Shown in pieces: positions 1 to 7,950 of a stretch of DNA of 64,000 nucleotides (its first letter is position 1; the number at the start of each line of letters is the position of its first letter). The stretch lies in the NCBI GenBank assembly GCA_965223355.1, contig CBDCWE010000003.1:3782001-3846000 (forward strand), read 5' to 3'. Below the pieces are notes generated by a model, which was given only the letters and a program-made list of their open reading frames with translations, was not told the DNA's origin and did no database searches. Source of the stretch: Tectiglobus sp965223355 (GTDB taxonomy: Bacteria; Pseudomonadota; Alphaproteobacteria; Rhizobiales; Hyphomicrobiaceae). Position numbers and translations under genes: made by a program.

Positions 1-2
1 AC

Positions 3-176
3 ATCACCGGCCGCGTGATCCAGGCCGGCAACGGCCGCATCGCCGTCTGCGAAGGTTGGCGCCGCGGCGCCGAGGTCGCACAAGTAGAAGATCCCGCCAC
101 GCTTGGCCCTATGATCCGCGACATGTGCGCCAAGGTCCGCAAGAACGTCGGCATGGACGGCGAGGAACTCGACTAA
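3..176 (+). CDS. C-terminal end of an unrecognised protein (partial)
   Basis: An open frame runs in from the left edge and ends at TAA 174-176. It encodes about 57 residues, starting ITGRVIQAGNGRIAV and ending GMDGEELD. The composition is ordinary coding sequence for this genome. No motif is strong enough to name a family; the GRVI..G.RIAVCEG stretch faintly recalls hotdog-fold thioesterases, but this is not a call. Its stop overlaps by four bases the end of the convergent alpha/beta hydrolase. Confidence 0.55.
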   Translation: MTGRVIQAGNGRIAVCEGWRRGAEVAQVEDPATLGPMIRDMCAKVRKNVGMDGEELD

Positions 177-1018
177 GCGTCCCCGCCGCCGGATAAGATT
201 TGCAGGCCGCGTTCGAAGATCAACGGATCGATGTGGCCTGCATTTTCAGCCAATCGCAGCTGCCAGCGGAACATGGCACCGAGCTGCACGGAATGTTGCC
301 GGCAATGATCAAAGTACCATTGGCCACGTGCAAGGCGGTGGGGCCCCTGCGCCATTGCCGCCGCCATCCGCGGCAGATCGGGAGCGGCGCTGTCGTTATC
401 GCTCGTGCCGATCAATAATGTGAGGTTTCGGCCAAACAGGCGCCGCACGTGCGCGCTGGTCAAACCTAACCCACCCAAACCGTTCGGGTAGGCGGCTTTG
501 AGGTCTGGCAGCATATACCAGCCGCTGTTGGCCACTACGGCGCGGCCGATGTTGCAGGCGTCTGTAACCGCCAGATAGCGCAGCACGAACTGTGCTCCCG
601 CAGAGTTCCCGAACATGTTGAAGGTCGCCAGGTCACAATCGATCACGTCACAATCGATCGCGCTACCAACTGACGCAAACAGCCGGTCGATAATACCGAA
701 CGTCCAGAGATGCTTTGGACGCACGACGCTTGACGGCGGCGGCTCACAAACGCCGCCATAGTTGTAGGCATGGGCGTCTGGAAACTGTTCCGCATCGAAC
801 TCGGGAACGAGCACCACCTGGCGGTACTTCTGTGCCGCAGGGATCAAACAATCTCGAAAATCGCCAGCCGCCCGATCCAGGCCGTGCAATGCGATTGTCA
901 TGCGCCCGCCGGCATCGATCGCTTGCGGAACAAAGTAGTGTGCGCGGATCGTCCGCTGGGTGCTGCGATCTTCAAAGCTGAACGACCCCGCCCCCGTCCG
1001 TAACCGTAGCTGATCCAC
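173..1018 (-). CDS. Alpha/beta hydrolase family protein
   Basis: A 281-residue protein with an alpha/beta-hydrolase layout. An early strand and oxyanion region (TIALHGLDR, about residues 41-49) is followed by a GNSAG nucleophile elbow (about 137-141, Ser at the centre). A conserved H..H region comes late (DHCRQHS, about 237-243). It lacks a signal peptide and is probably cytosolic. The esterase or hydrolase fold is visible but the substrate cannot be told. The gene stands alone and converges on the partial gene at the left edge. The divergent neighbour is a DMT-family exporter. Confidence 0.7.
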   Translation of the reverse strand: MDQLRLRTGAGSFSFEDRSTQRTIRAHYFVPQAIDAGGRMTIALHGLDRAAGDFRDCLIPAAQKYRQVVLVPEFDAEQFPDAHAYNYGGVCEPPPSSVVRPKHLWTFGIIDRLFASVGSAIDCDVIDCDLATFNMFGNSAGAQFVLRYLAVTDACNIGRAVVANSGWYMLPDLKAAYPNGLGGLGLTSAHVRRLFGRNLTLLIGTSDNDSAAPDLPRMAAAMAQGPHRLARGQWYFDHCRQHSVQLGAMFRWQLRLAENAGHIDPLIFERGLQILSGGGDA

Positions 1019-1209
1019 GTTTGCACTCTCCGTTGTGGCGTCGACATTGGCAGTTCATACGTCAACAATGGCAGTATCAACAATGTGAACTGTTGCGGCC
1101 GGGCGGAGCAACAGGGTTGTCGAAGAACAACCAAGCGGCCTTGCGACATGATGCGGTGCGACTGCCTTTGGCGTTGCAGGCCAATCAAGCTCGGCGCATC
1201 GTGGCGCGC

Positions 1210-2133
1210 ATGAGTACAAACGCACCACCGGCAACTGCGACGCCCGGCAACGCCGTATCCCAGGGCATGGCGTTCATGGTGATTGCCATGTTGATGCTGC
1301 CGGGTATCGATGCCATTGCCAAGTCTCTTGCAGGTTCAGTTGCGCCTGGTCAGATCTCCTGGACCCGGTTCTTGTTTCAGGTGCTATTGCTGGCTCCGTT
1401 GGTGATGGCAAACGGGGGCGTGCAGCTGGATCGCACGATTTGGGCGCATGCCTTGCGCGGATTCTTGATTGCCCTCGCGACGGTGTTATTCTTTACAGCG
1501 ATCCGCGTCATGCCGCTTGCTGATGCCATCGCGATCTTTTTTGTGCAGCCCTTTGTGGTGACCATTTTGGCGGCCGTTTTGCTTGGCGAGACGTTCGGCT
1601 GGCGCCGCATGATCGCGATCATGGTTGGTTTCGCCGGCGCACTCCTGATTATCAAGCCCAGTTACGAGGTCTTTGGCACAACGGCGCTACTGCCCGTCGG
1701 CACGGCCATCGCGTTTGCGTGTTATGTCATTCTAACCCGTTGGTTGGCCAAGTCTCAGTCGGCAATCAACATGCAGTTCCTTACCGGGTTGTTTGGCGTG
1801 CTCGCGATGTCCATCGCGTTGCTGATCGGCAACCAAGTGAAGGTCGAAGTCTTGGTTCCGGTCTGGCCGACGCCGCCGCAGTGGGCCCTTCTGGCGCTCC
1901 TCGGCCTGATCGCAACCGGCGGCCATATCCTCGTCGTGATGGCATTTTCACGCGCGCCAGTGGCTGTACTGGCGCCGTTCCAGTACCTTGAAATCGTAAG
2001 TTCGGCATTGCTCGGCTATCTCTTGTTTCGCGACTTCCCTGACGCGCTGACCTGGATCGGCATCGCGATCATTGTCGCCTCCGGGCTTTACGTCTTCTAT
2101 CGCGAGCACAGACTTTCCCGATCGGGCCCGTAA
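1210..2133 (+). CDS. EamA-type (DMT superfamily) transporter
   Basis: A 307-residue integral membrane protein with about ten hydrophobic segments arranged as two EamA repeats, typical of the drug/metabolite transporter superfamily. The first repeat ends near LLGETFGWRRMIAIMVGFAG and the second near LLFRDFPDALTWIGIAIIVASG, both hallmark positions. The ATG at 1210 (MSTNAPPATATPG) is preferred over an upstream start at 1021. The extra 63 residues from 1021 are polar, Gln- and Arg-rich and unlike any DMT N-terminus. It likely exports a small metabolite from the inner membrane; the substrate is unknown. The MFS gene follows 17 bases later, so the two may be co-transcribed. Confidence 0.85.
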   Translation: MSTNAPPATATPGNAVSQGMAFMVIAMLMLPGIDAIAKSLAGSVAPGQISWTRFLFQVLLLAPLVMANGGVQLDRTIWAHALRGFLIALATVLFFTAIRVMPLADAIAIFFVQPFVVTILAAVLLGETFGWRRMIAIMVGFAGALLIIKPSYEVFGTTALLPVGTAIAFACYVILTRWLAKSQSAINMQFLTGLFGVLAMSIALLIGNQVKVEVLVPVWPTPPQWALLALLGLIATGGHILVVMAFSRAPVAVLAPFQYLEIVSSALLGYLLFRDFPDALTWIGIAIIVASGLYVFYREHRLSRSGP

Positions 2134-2150
2134 GGAACACCAGCCGCTCC

Positions 2151-3599
2151 ATGACAACTGCACAGCCAGCCGAAGATGAGAGCGAGCGGCCGATCTGGCT
2201 AGTGCCGCTGGTTGTCGCCTCGGCGCTGTTTATGGAGAACATGGATGCGAGCGTGATCGGCACGTCGCTGCCGGCGATTGCCAGGGATCTCGGCGAGGAT
2301 CCCGTCATCCTCAAACTGGCACTGACGAGCTACCTGCTGTCATTGGCCGTATTCATTCCGATCAGCGGTTGGTGTGCGGATCGGTTCGGGGCCCGCCCGT
2401 TGTTTCAACTGGCGATTGCGGTGTTTATCGTCTCGTCGCTGGCTTGTGCGATGGCCGGCAGCCTGCTCGAACTGGTTCTCGCCAGGGCCCTGCAGGGCGT
2501 CGGCGGCGCGATGATGGTGCCGGTCGGCCGCCTCATTCTGCTGCGATCGGTGCCCAAGTCGCAAATGGTGAAGGCGATGGCCTACCTCACCATTCCGGCG
2601 TTGTTTGCGCCGATGGTCGGCCCGCCGATCGGCGGCTATGTCACGACGTTTTACGACTGGCGCTGGATCTTCTGGATCAACATACCGTTCGGTGCTCTCG
2701 CGATCACGTTGGCGGGCCTTTACATGCCGAACGTGCGCGGTGAACTGACCAGCCGCCTCGACTGGTTGGGCTTCGGGCTTTCCGGCATTGGTCTTTCGAC
2801 ACTGATCTTCGGGTTCACGATCGCCGGTCGCAGTACGTTTCCCGAGGCGTTGGCGCCAAGCCTGATCGTTGCCGGTGCGACACTTCTGGCGGCCTATGTC
2901 TGGCACGCGCGGCGCACCGAGCATCCGATCCTCGATCTGACGCTGCTCAAGGTCGCGACCTTTCAGACCAGCGTCGCGGGCGGTGGTTTGTTCCGCCTCG
3001 GCATTGGCGCCATTCCCTTCATTCTGCCGTTGATGCTGCAAATCGGCTTTGGTCTCGATCCGCTCAACTCGGGACTCATTACGTTTGCCAGCGCCGCCGG
3101 CGCACTGATGATGAAGTTCACCGCACCGGCCATTCTGCGCCGTTTCGGCTTCCGCCAGGTGCTCACCGTCAATGCCTTGATCTGCGCCGGCTTCATCGCC
3201 ACCCACGCGCTGTTTTCACCGGCCACGCCGCACTTTGTCATTGTCTTAGTGTTGCTGGTTGCAGGCTTTTTCCGCTCGCTGCAGTTTACCTCGTTGAATG
3301 CCGTCGCCTACGCCGACATCAGCCCCGAACTCATGAGCCGCGCGACGGCGCTGGTCGCCGTCGGCCAGCAACTGTTCGTTTCGGCCGGGGTTGCCGTCGG
3401 CGCGTTTGCCATCGAGATTTCGAGATGGTGGCGCGGTGACACCGAGCTCACGCCGGCGGACTTTTCGTTTGCGTTTGTGGTGATCGCCGGTCTGTCGTGC
3501 ATCGCCTCGTTGGCCCATGCGCGGCTGCCGGAGAATGCCGGCAATGCCGTGTCCGGGCATCGCCAGTTGAAGCGCGGAAATGATTTGGGAAGCCCCTGA
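2151..3599 (+). CDS. MFS transporter, DHA2-like 14-TM drug:H+ antiporter
   Basis: A 482-residue major facilitator protein. TM1 carries the MENMDASVIGTSLPAIARDL signature of DHA2 multidrug antiporters. The loop after TM2 has GxxxDRFGARPLF, and motif C-like sequence (GPPIGGYVTTFYDWRWIFWIN) sits in TM5 and after it. It is similar in plan to MdtD/EmrB-type permeases but has no adjacent membrane-fusion partner. The stop codon lies at the very edge of a palindromic repeat array (3597-3766), so the element directly abuts the gene's 3' end and may act as its transcription stop. Confidence 0.88.
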   Translation: MTTAQPAEDESERPIWLVPLVVASALFMENMDASVIGTSLPAIARDLGEDPVILKLALTSYLLSLAVFIPISGWCADRFGARPLFQLAIAVFIVSSLACAMAGSLLELVLARALQGVGGAMMVPVGRLILLRSVPKSQMVKAMAYLTIPALFAPMVGPPIGGYVTTFYDWRWIFWINIPFGALAITLAGLYMPNVRGELTSRLDWLGFGLSGIGLSTLIFGFTIAGRSTFPEALAPSLIVAGATLLAAYVWHARRTEHPILDLTLLKVATFQTSVAGGGLFRLGIGAIPFILPLMLQIGFGLDPLNSGLITFASAAGALMMKFTAPAILRRFGFRQVLTVNALICAGFIATHALFSPATPHFVIVLVLLVAGFFRSLQFTSLNAVAYADISPELMSRATALVAVGQQLFVSAGVAVGAFAIEISRWWRGDTELTPADFSFAFVVIAGLSCIASLAHARLPENAGNAVSGHRQLKRGNDLGSP

Positions 3600-3766
3600 A
3601 CACGTCACGGGTTTGCAAAGGGCAGCGCCCTTTGGCGGGATCGTTAAGGGCAGAGCCCTTAACATATCGCCGCGCCGCGGCGATTCTTGAGGGGCTTTCA
3701 GCCCCTCAAACACCCCGACCAGGGGATGATCCCCTGGACCCCGGACTTATTCAGAGGTTGCCCAGG
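3597..3766 (+). repeat. Hairpin-array element, family 1, copy A
   Basis: This full-length copy is about 170 bp. Consecutive palindromes are AAAGGGCAGCGCCCTTT, TTAAGGGCAGAGCCCTTAA, an ATCGCCGC/GCGGCGAT stem, TGAGGGGCTTTCAGCCCCTCA and CCAGGGGATGATCCCCTGG. The outer ends are imperfect inverted repeats of the form ACCTCyGAAyAArTC, best seen in copy E. The copy starts at the MFS stop codon. It is a mobile or dispersed intergenic repeat that may also terminate transcription. Confidence 0.85.
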
Positions 3767-3855
3767 TCCGCCCGATGGTTGAGTGATCCGGCGTAGCGGC
3801 AAGCCGGCGGAGAATTCACTCGGGATCGTTTCCATCCCGAACAAGGGAGGCTGGT

Positions 3856-4131
3856 TTATGCCGACTTGTTGATGCCCATCAGGATGCGCTCGGTTTTTGC
3901 TTCTTCGACCTTGCTGATCAGTTTGCTTGCCTCGTGGTTGTCACGCAGGGTCTTGGTCAGCGTAATGGACGATTGAATGATCATCAGCGTTGCCATCGAT
4001 ATGTAGCCTTTGGAGGCAAGTTCAAGCGGCAGGAAGGCGATCCCGGCAGCCATCATCGCGATTGAGATAGCAAAGCTGAACATGGTGAAATTCACCCACG
4101 CCGGTGCGTGTTTGATGTTGGTATCTTTCAT
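3856..4131 (-). CDS. YiaA/YiaB-type two-helix inner membrane protein
   Basis: A 91-residue protein with two hydrophobic helices (about residues 13-34 and 42-58) in the order seen in the YiaAB two-helix domain: WVNFTMFSFAISIAMMAAG, then GYISMATLMIIQSSITLTKTLRDNHE. The short C-terminal tail is charged. It lies 75 bp downstream of a PspA-family gene on the same strand, and the pairing supports an envelope-stress role. A four-fold TGAGT pentamer tract (4146-4165) sits just upstream of the Shine-Dalgarno-like AAGGA. The molecular function is unknown. Confidence 0.8.
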   Translation of the reverse strand: MKDTNIKHAPAWVNFTMFSFAISIAMMAAGIAFLPLELASKGYISMATLMIIQSSITLTKTLRDNHEASKLISKVEEAKTERILMGINKSA

Positions 4132-4145
4132 CGTCGATATCCTTT

Positions 4146-4165
4146 TGAGTTGAGTTGAGTTGAGT
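4146..4165. repeat. Pentanucleotide tandem repeat (TGAGT)x4
   Basis: Four perfect tandem copies of TGAGT lie between the PspA-like gene and the YiaAB gene, immediately upstream of the latter's ribosome-binding site. The unit could expand or contract by slippage and change the leader spacing. No function is shown. Confidence 0.8.
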
Positions 4166-4206
4166 GTTGAAAGGCGCGGTTAGCGAGCGGTCGAGTTCAA
4201 TTGGCT

Positions 4207-4935
4207 TTACCGCGGTGTTGAAGGAGTGGGCGCCGGTGATTGCGTTGGATCATCGCCGCCCTCAGCGCGTTTGCGCAATCGCGCCAGCACGTCGTCGGCT
4301 CGCGGCTTTATCGGGTCGCCGCAGCCGGCCTCTGCCAGTTTCTCGCTCATTCGCGACGGATTGTTACGGGGATCCATGTCCACCATCGCGCGCTGCGTGA
4401 GATCGAACTCCTGTTGGCGTTGGCGTAATCGGAACAGGGTTGCTTCAGCTTCGGCCAGACTTTGAAAGTTGTCGTCGCCAACGCTGCCGCGCATCCTTTG
4501 CGCCGCCTCGGTCGCGCTCGCCAGACGCTGCCCGCGCTGAACGTCCCTAAGCTTGGCTTCGGCGGCGCGGACGTTCGCCTTGAGGCGCGTGATCTCCTCC
4601 TCGAACACGGCCAGTGCCTGTTGTGAGACCTCGCTTTCGGCCTCCAGTTGCGCAATCGTCTCGGCCGCCTCACGGGCCAAATCTTCCAAGCCCTTGTTCA
4701 GGGCAGCGACCGCCCGGCTTTCGAGATCTGTGATGCGCGTGCGCAGGTTTTGATGTTGCCGGGCCTCTTGTGCGTTCTGGGCAATGGCGATCGCGACGGC
4801 CTTGCGTGCAGCCGCCACGGCCCGGGCGGCATCGCGGATCTGCTGCTCAAGGATCAAGAGGGCATGGCGGTCGGTAAAGCGTTCTCCGGCATCGTGTGCA
4901 AGACCTCGGAACAGCGTGGCGACTTGACGAAACAT
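4207..4935 (-). CDS. PspA/IM30 family membrane-stress protein
   Basis: A 242-residue protein, almost entirely predicted coiled-coil (about residues 25-190). It has the PspA/IM30 start MFRQVATLFRGLAHDAGERFTD followed by long Ala/Glu/Arg heptads. The C-terminal 30 residues are Pro- and Thr-rich and probably disordered. PspA/IM30/Vipp1 proteins are ESCRT-III-like and bind stressed inner membranes. Together with the downstream YiaAB gene it likely forms a small envelope-stress operon. No pspBC or pspF is present nearby, so regulation differs from the enterobacterial Psp system. Confidence 0.85.
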   Translation of the reverse strand: MFRQVATLFRGLAHDAGERFTDRHALLILEQQIRDAARAVAAARKAVAIAIAQNAQEARQHQNLRTRITDLESRAVAALNKGLEDLAREAAETIAQLEAESEVSQQALAVFEEEITRLKANVRAAEAKLRDVQRGQRLASATEAAQRMRGSVGDDNFQSLAEAEATLFRLRQRQQEFDLTQRAMVDMDPRNNPSRMSEKLAEAGCGDPIKPRADDVLARLRKRAEGGDDPTQSPAPTPSTPR

Positions 4936-4971
4936 GATGAAAACCTTTCGTGGACGTTGTTCACAAGTACG

Positions 4972-4999
4972 AATATAACGTAATATGAACCTTGTTCAA
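4972..4999 (-). promoter_or_regulatory. Predicted sigma-70 type promoter for the PspA-YiaAB pair
   Basis: On the minus strand, TTGAAC (4999-4994) and TATATT (4977-4972) are separated by 16 bp. They end about 36 bp before the PspA start codon. The region is AT-rich relative to its surroundings and also contains GTTCA/TGAAC inverted half-sites. The call rests on pattern only. Confidence 0.5.
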
Positions 5000-5043
5000 G
5001 TGCGACATGATCGACGTTCACAAAAGATCGGGCGATAGTTAAG

Positions 5044-5159
5044 GAACCTCCGAACAAGTCCGAGGTCCGGGGGATCATCCCCTGGTCGGGGTGTTTGAGG
5101 GGCTGAAAGCCCCTCATGAATCGCCGCAGGGCGGCGATTAGTTAAGGGCGCTGCCCTTT
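5044..5159 (-). repeat. Hairpin-array element, family 1, copy B (left flank of IS630)
   Basis: The outer end GAACCTCCGAACAAGTCC is followed by the GGGGATCATCCCC, GAGGGGCTGAAAGCCCCTC, ATCGCCGC/GCGGCGAT and TTAAGGGC-GCCCTTT palindromes. The copy then stops exactly where the 136-bp inverted repeat of the insertion sequence begins. It is the mirror image of copy C on the other side. Confidence 0.85.
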
Positions 5160-5295
5160 GTATCTTAATCTTGAGCCTGTTTCTTGCGAATCAGCGATGT
5201 TCAGGCTTGATCCGGCAGGATGGCCACCCTGCCGGATCGGGCGGGTTTGGGGCCGTGCTGCCCTTGGGTGATTTGCACCGTTTGTTAGCTAGTGT
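5160..5295 (+). repeat. Left 136-bp inverted repeat of the IS630 element
   Basis: Identical, as reverse complement, to 6517-6652. It contains internal inner palindromes such as CCGGCAGG...CCTGCCGG. Short open frames here are simply the repeat read through and mirrored at the other end. Confidence 0.93.
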
Positions 5296-5369
5296 GTCGT
5301 TTCAGAAATACCTATTCATGATGGATCTTCTGTGCTTCAGTCCTTGGGATTTCTGATTCGGAGGATTGC

Positions 5370-6500
5370 ATGGGGCGGAGAAAGACGGCAAGCGCAATAG
5401 AGCTTAGCGCGGATGAACGCGCTTACCTTGATCGGCTGGTGCGCCGGAGAAAAGTGCCGCGTGGCGACGCGCAACGTGCCGAGATCGTGCTCAAGGCGGC
5501 CGAGGGTATGAACAATTGCGAGATTGCCAGTTGTGTTGGTGTGACGCGTCAGACCGTGCGGCTTTGGCGCGAGCGGTTTGCACAACAGCGCCTCGACGGC
5601 CTATGCGACGAGCCACGCCCTGGCGCACCACGCAAGATTGATGACGAGTGTATTGAGGCTATCGTCGTCAAGACACTGGAGACGAAACCTGACGATGCCA
5701 CACATTGGAGCACCCGCGCCATGGCAAAGGCGTCGGGCGTGTCAACGTCGTCGGTACATCGCATCTGGAAAGCGTTCTCGCTGCAACCACACCGCGCCGA
5801 GACTTTCAAGCTGTCAACTGATCCTCAATTCGTTGAGAAGGTGCGTGACATTGTCGGCCTTTACATGAGCCCTCCCAGCAACGCGCTGGTGATCTGTGTT
5901 GATGAAAAAAGCCAGATCCAGGCGCTCAATCGCACGCAGCCAGTGTTACCCATGACTATGGGTCAGGTTGAGCGGCGCACGCACGACTATGATCGGCACG
6001 GAACCACGACGTTGTTTGCGGGCTTTATCGCTGCTGTGAATGCTGAGACCACCGTGAAGGCCGGTTCGGTGATCGGCAAGTGCATGCCGCGACATCGCGC
6101 AAAAGAATTTCGCGCGTTCCTCGACGAAATCGAACGTAATGTACCCAAGGAACTCGATATCCATATCGTTATGGACAATGCGTCGAGCCACAAGACCGAG
6201 GCAATCAAACGTTGGTTTGCCAAACGGCCGCGTTGGCACAGACACTACACACCCACTTCATCGTCATGGATCAATCAGGTTGAACGCTTCTTTGCGCTCA
6301 TTGCCGACAAGCAGATCAAACGCGGCGCACACAAATCGGTGCAGGCGCTGGTCGCCGATATCATGGACTTTATAGACAAACGCAACGCCGATCCCAAACC
6401 GTTACGTTGGACAAAGTCGGCCGACGATATCCTAGCCTCCATCCAGCGGTTCTGTCAGCGCACACTTGACATACACGCCAATACTAACTCCGGTGGATAG
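5370..6500 (+). CDS. IS630-family DDE transposase
   Basis: A 376-residue transposase. The N-terminal half holds helix-turn-helix domains (about residues 35-75, GMNNCEIASCVGVTRQTVRLW, and about 110-135). The C-terminal DDE catalytic domain has Asp178 (VICVDEKS), Asp269 (HIVMDNASSHK) and Glu305 (SWINQVERFF), the classic IS630/Tc1-mariner spacing. The frame is intact with no frameshift. It sits between the two 136-bp inverted repeats that it probably acts on. The TA-bounded MITE-like elements elsewhere in the window may be mobilised by transposases of this kind, but not necessarily by this one. Confidence 0.93.
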   Translation: MGRRKTASAIELSADERAYLDRLVRRRKVPRGDAQRAEIVLKAAEGMNNCEIASCVGVTRQTVRLWRERFAQQRLDGLCDEPRPGAPRKIDDECIEAIVVKTLETKPDDATHWSTRAMAKASGVSTSSVHRIWKAFSLQPHRAETFKLSTDPQFVEKVRDIVGLYMSPPSNALVICVDEKSQIQALNRTQPVLPMTMGQVERRTHDYDRHGTTTLFAGFIAAVNAETTVKAGSVIGKCMPRHRAKEFRAFLDEIERNVPKELDIHIVMDNASSHKTEAIKRWFAKRPRWHRHYTPTSSSWINQVERFFALIADKQIKRGAHKSVQALVADIMDFIDKRNADPKPLRWTKSADDILASIQRFCQRTLDIHANTNSGG

Positions 6501-6516
6501 AAACTTCTGAATCGGG

Positions 6517-6652
6517 ACACTAGCTAACAAACGGTGCAAATCACCCAAGGGCAGCACGGCCCCAAACCCGCCCGATCCGGCAGGGTGGCCATCCTGCCGG
6601 ATCAAGCCTGAACATCGCTGATTCGCAAGAAACAGGCTCAAGATTAAGATAC
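6517..6652 (-). repeat. Right 136-bp inverted repeat of the IS630 element
   Basis: Exact reverse complement of 5160-5295. The hairpin array copy C begins directly after it. Confidence 0.93.
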
Positions 6653-6756
6653 AAGGGCGGCGCCCTTAACATATCGCCGCTTGGCGGCGATCCTTGAGGG
6701 GCTTTCAGCCCCTCAAACACCCCGACCAGGGGATGATCCCCTGGACCCCGGACTTA
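6653..6756 (+). repeat. Hairpin-array element, family 1, copy C (right flank of IS630)
   Basis: The same palindromes as copy A appear, from the AAGGGC-GCCCTTAA stem through CCAGGGGATGATCCCCTGG to ACCCCGGACTTA, in mirror orientation to copy B. The outer inverted end is shortened compared with copies A and E. Confidence 0.85.
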
Positions 6757-6787
6757 AATATGCGCGGTAGACGACCAACGATGGCGT

Positions 6788-7792
6788 TTACTCATCGCCG
6801 AAATGCTCCATCTTGGCGCTGCCTGCATTGCGCAGTTCCTGTGCCGCGCCGGACAGCAGTTGTGCGACTTGATCGAGATCGTCTGCGAACTGCTGGCGGT
6901 TGCCACTAAAGCCAAAGTCGGCGAGCTGGGCATTGAGCGTTTCACGTCCCATCCAGGCGACATGGCGCGCATACTCGCTCGCAGCGATGTGCTCGGGATC
7001 GGCGAGGAACAGCTGATCAAAGCGGGTGTAATCGGCAAAGCCGACCTGCGCTGCGACATAGCCGTTGACCATCGTGATCCGCTCGCCAGGCGCCGACAGG
7101 GCCTTGGCACGATGAACCACCATGTTGCCCTGCTGCAGGACGGCATAGCCCGGCCCCGGCAGCTCGGGCGAGACAATTCTGTCGGGCGGCAACCTCTGCC
7201 GCCGCCGGTTGAGGTCGGCAACCTCGTCTTTGGTCCCGTGGAAATATTGAAACTCGCCACCCTCGATGCTGTTCGGGTCGGTGACGAACATCACGAAGTC
7301 GATGCGCAACGTATCGGCGTGCCACTTGTCGACGTTTTCGCCGGGCTGAAACGGATTGTAGTTCAGGTGTCCCAACTGATGGGGCATCGTGTGGGGATGC
7401 AGCGGGGCGCCGCAGATCTTCGAGATGTGGGCGGTCAGTTCCGGTGCCAGGCACAGATCACGCAGAAACTTCGACTGATAGACGCCGCCGCGCACCATGC
7501 GCGAAATCCGTTCGATGCCGCGGGCAAACGGCGCCAGCTTGCGGGCAACCTCAAGCATGCACCGAGCACCCTCTGCGCTCAGGATGCGAAACGCCGAGGT
7601 GACGGCGAAGTCACTCGGGCAGTCAGCGATCGCTTGTGCATCGTAGCCGAACTCGTGGAGTGATACGATCCGGTCCGGCATCTCCAGGGCCAGGTGGCGC
7701 GCCGCGTCAAACGCCGGTTCGTTCTCGATCGGCGGAAAGCCGTCAGGGTGGGGCGCCGGAAACGCCAATTGCTCCGTCAGTGTTGTGGTCAT
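6788..7792 (-). CDS. Fe(II)/2-oxoglutarate-dependent oxygenase-like protein
   Basis: A 334-residue protein with the facial-triad pattern of 2OG-Fe(II) oxygenases. His158 and Asp160 (KWHADTLRIDF) are followed by His227 (MVVHRAKAL) and, eleven residues on, Arg238 (GERITMVNGY), which would bind the 2-oxoglutarate carboxylate. The family includes hydroxylases of small molecules and side chains. The substrate is unknown and no biosynthetic neighbours are present. The start at 7792 (MTTTLTEQ) is preferred over an upstream start at 7906 that adds a charged, low-complexity stretch overlapping the divergent gene's leader region. Confidence 0.75.
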   Translation of the reverse strand: MTTTLTEQLAFPAPHPDGFPPIENEPAFDAARHLALEMPDRIVSLHEFGYDAQAIADCPSDFAVTSAFRILSAEGARCMLEVARKLAPFARGIERISRMVRGGVYQSKFLRDLCLAPELTAHISKICGAPLHPHTMPHQLGHLNYNPFQPGENVDKWHADTLRIDFVMFVTDPNSIEGGEFQYFHGTKDEVADLNRRRQRLPPDRIVSPELPGPGYAVLQQGNMVVHRAKALSAPGERITMVNGYVAAQVGFADYTRFDQLFLADPEHIAASEYARHVAWMGRETLNAQLADFGFSGNRQQFADDLDQVAQLLSGAAQELRNAGSAKMEHFGDE

Positions 7793-7950
7793 CGGGCACT
7801 CCAATTTGCCGGTCGTCGGTGGCGCGCGATCAGCATCGTCGTCAACCATCGGCCGGTTGCGTGGCCGCTTACGTGACAGCTGCCGCTCACCGCAGTTATC
7901 ATCCATCCGACGCCAGCGCTACGGTTTGTCCGCGCCACGGTTTGGATGAC

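Larger units (their letters stand above)
5160..6652 (+). mobile_element. IS630-family insertion sequence with 136-bp terminal inverted repeats
   Basis: The element is bounded by 5160-5295 and 6517-6652, which are reverse complements with no mismatch over 136 bp; weaker similarity continues about 14 bp further inward. It contains one intact transposase gene. Inverted repeats of this length are unusual, since IS630 elements normally have ends of tens of bases. Half copies of the family 1 hairpin array flank it in mirror orientation, giving one ~1.7-kb palindromic structure. Perfect arms and an intact transposase suggest recent activity or gene conversion between the arms. Confidence 0.9.

Noticed and set aside
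2340..3206. 288-codon frame on the minus strand
   Set aside because: Antisense to the MFS transporter; composition is Arg/Gln/Glu-rich without structure.
3597..3766. Repeated palindromic units as a CRISPR array
   Set aside because: Successive hairpins differ in sequence, there are no equal-length spacers, and no cas genes are near.
5171..5356. Small ORF beginning MSLFLANQRCSG, mirrored at 6432-6641
   Set aside because: Both are the same 136-bp inverted repeat read outward to inward; no independent coding evidence.
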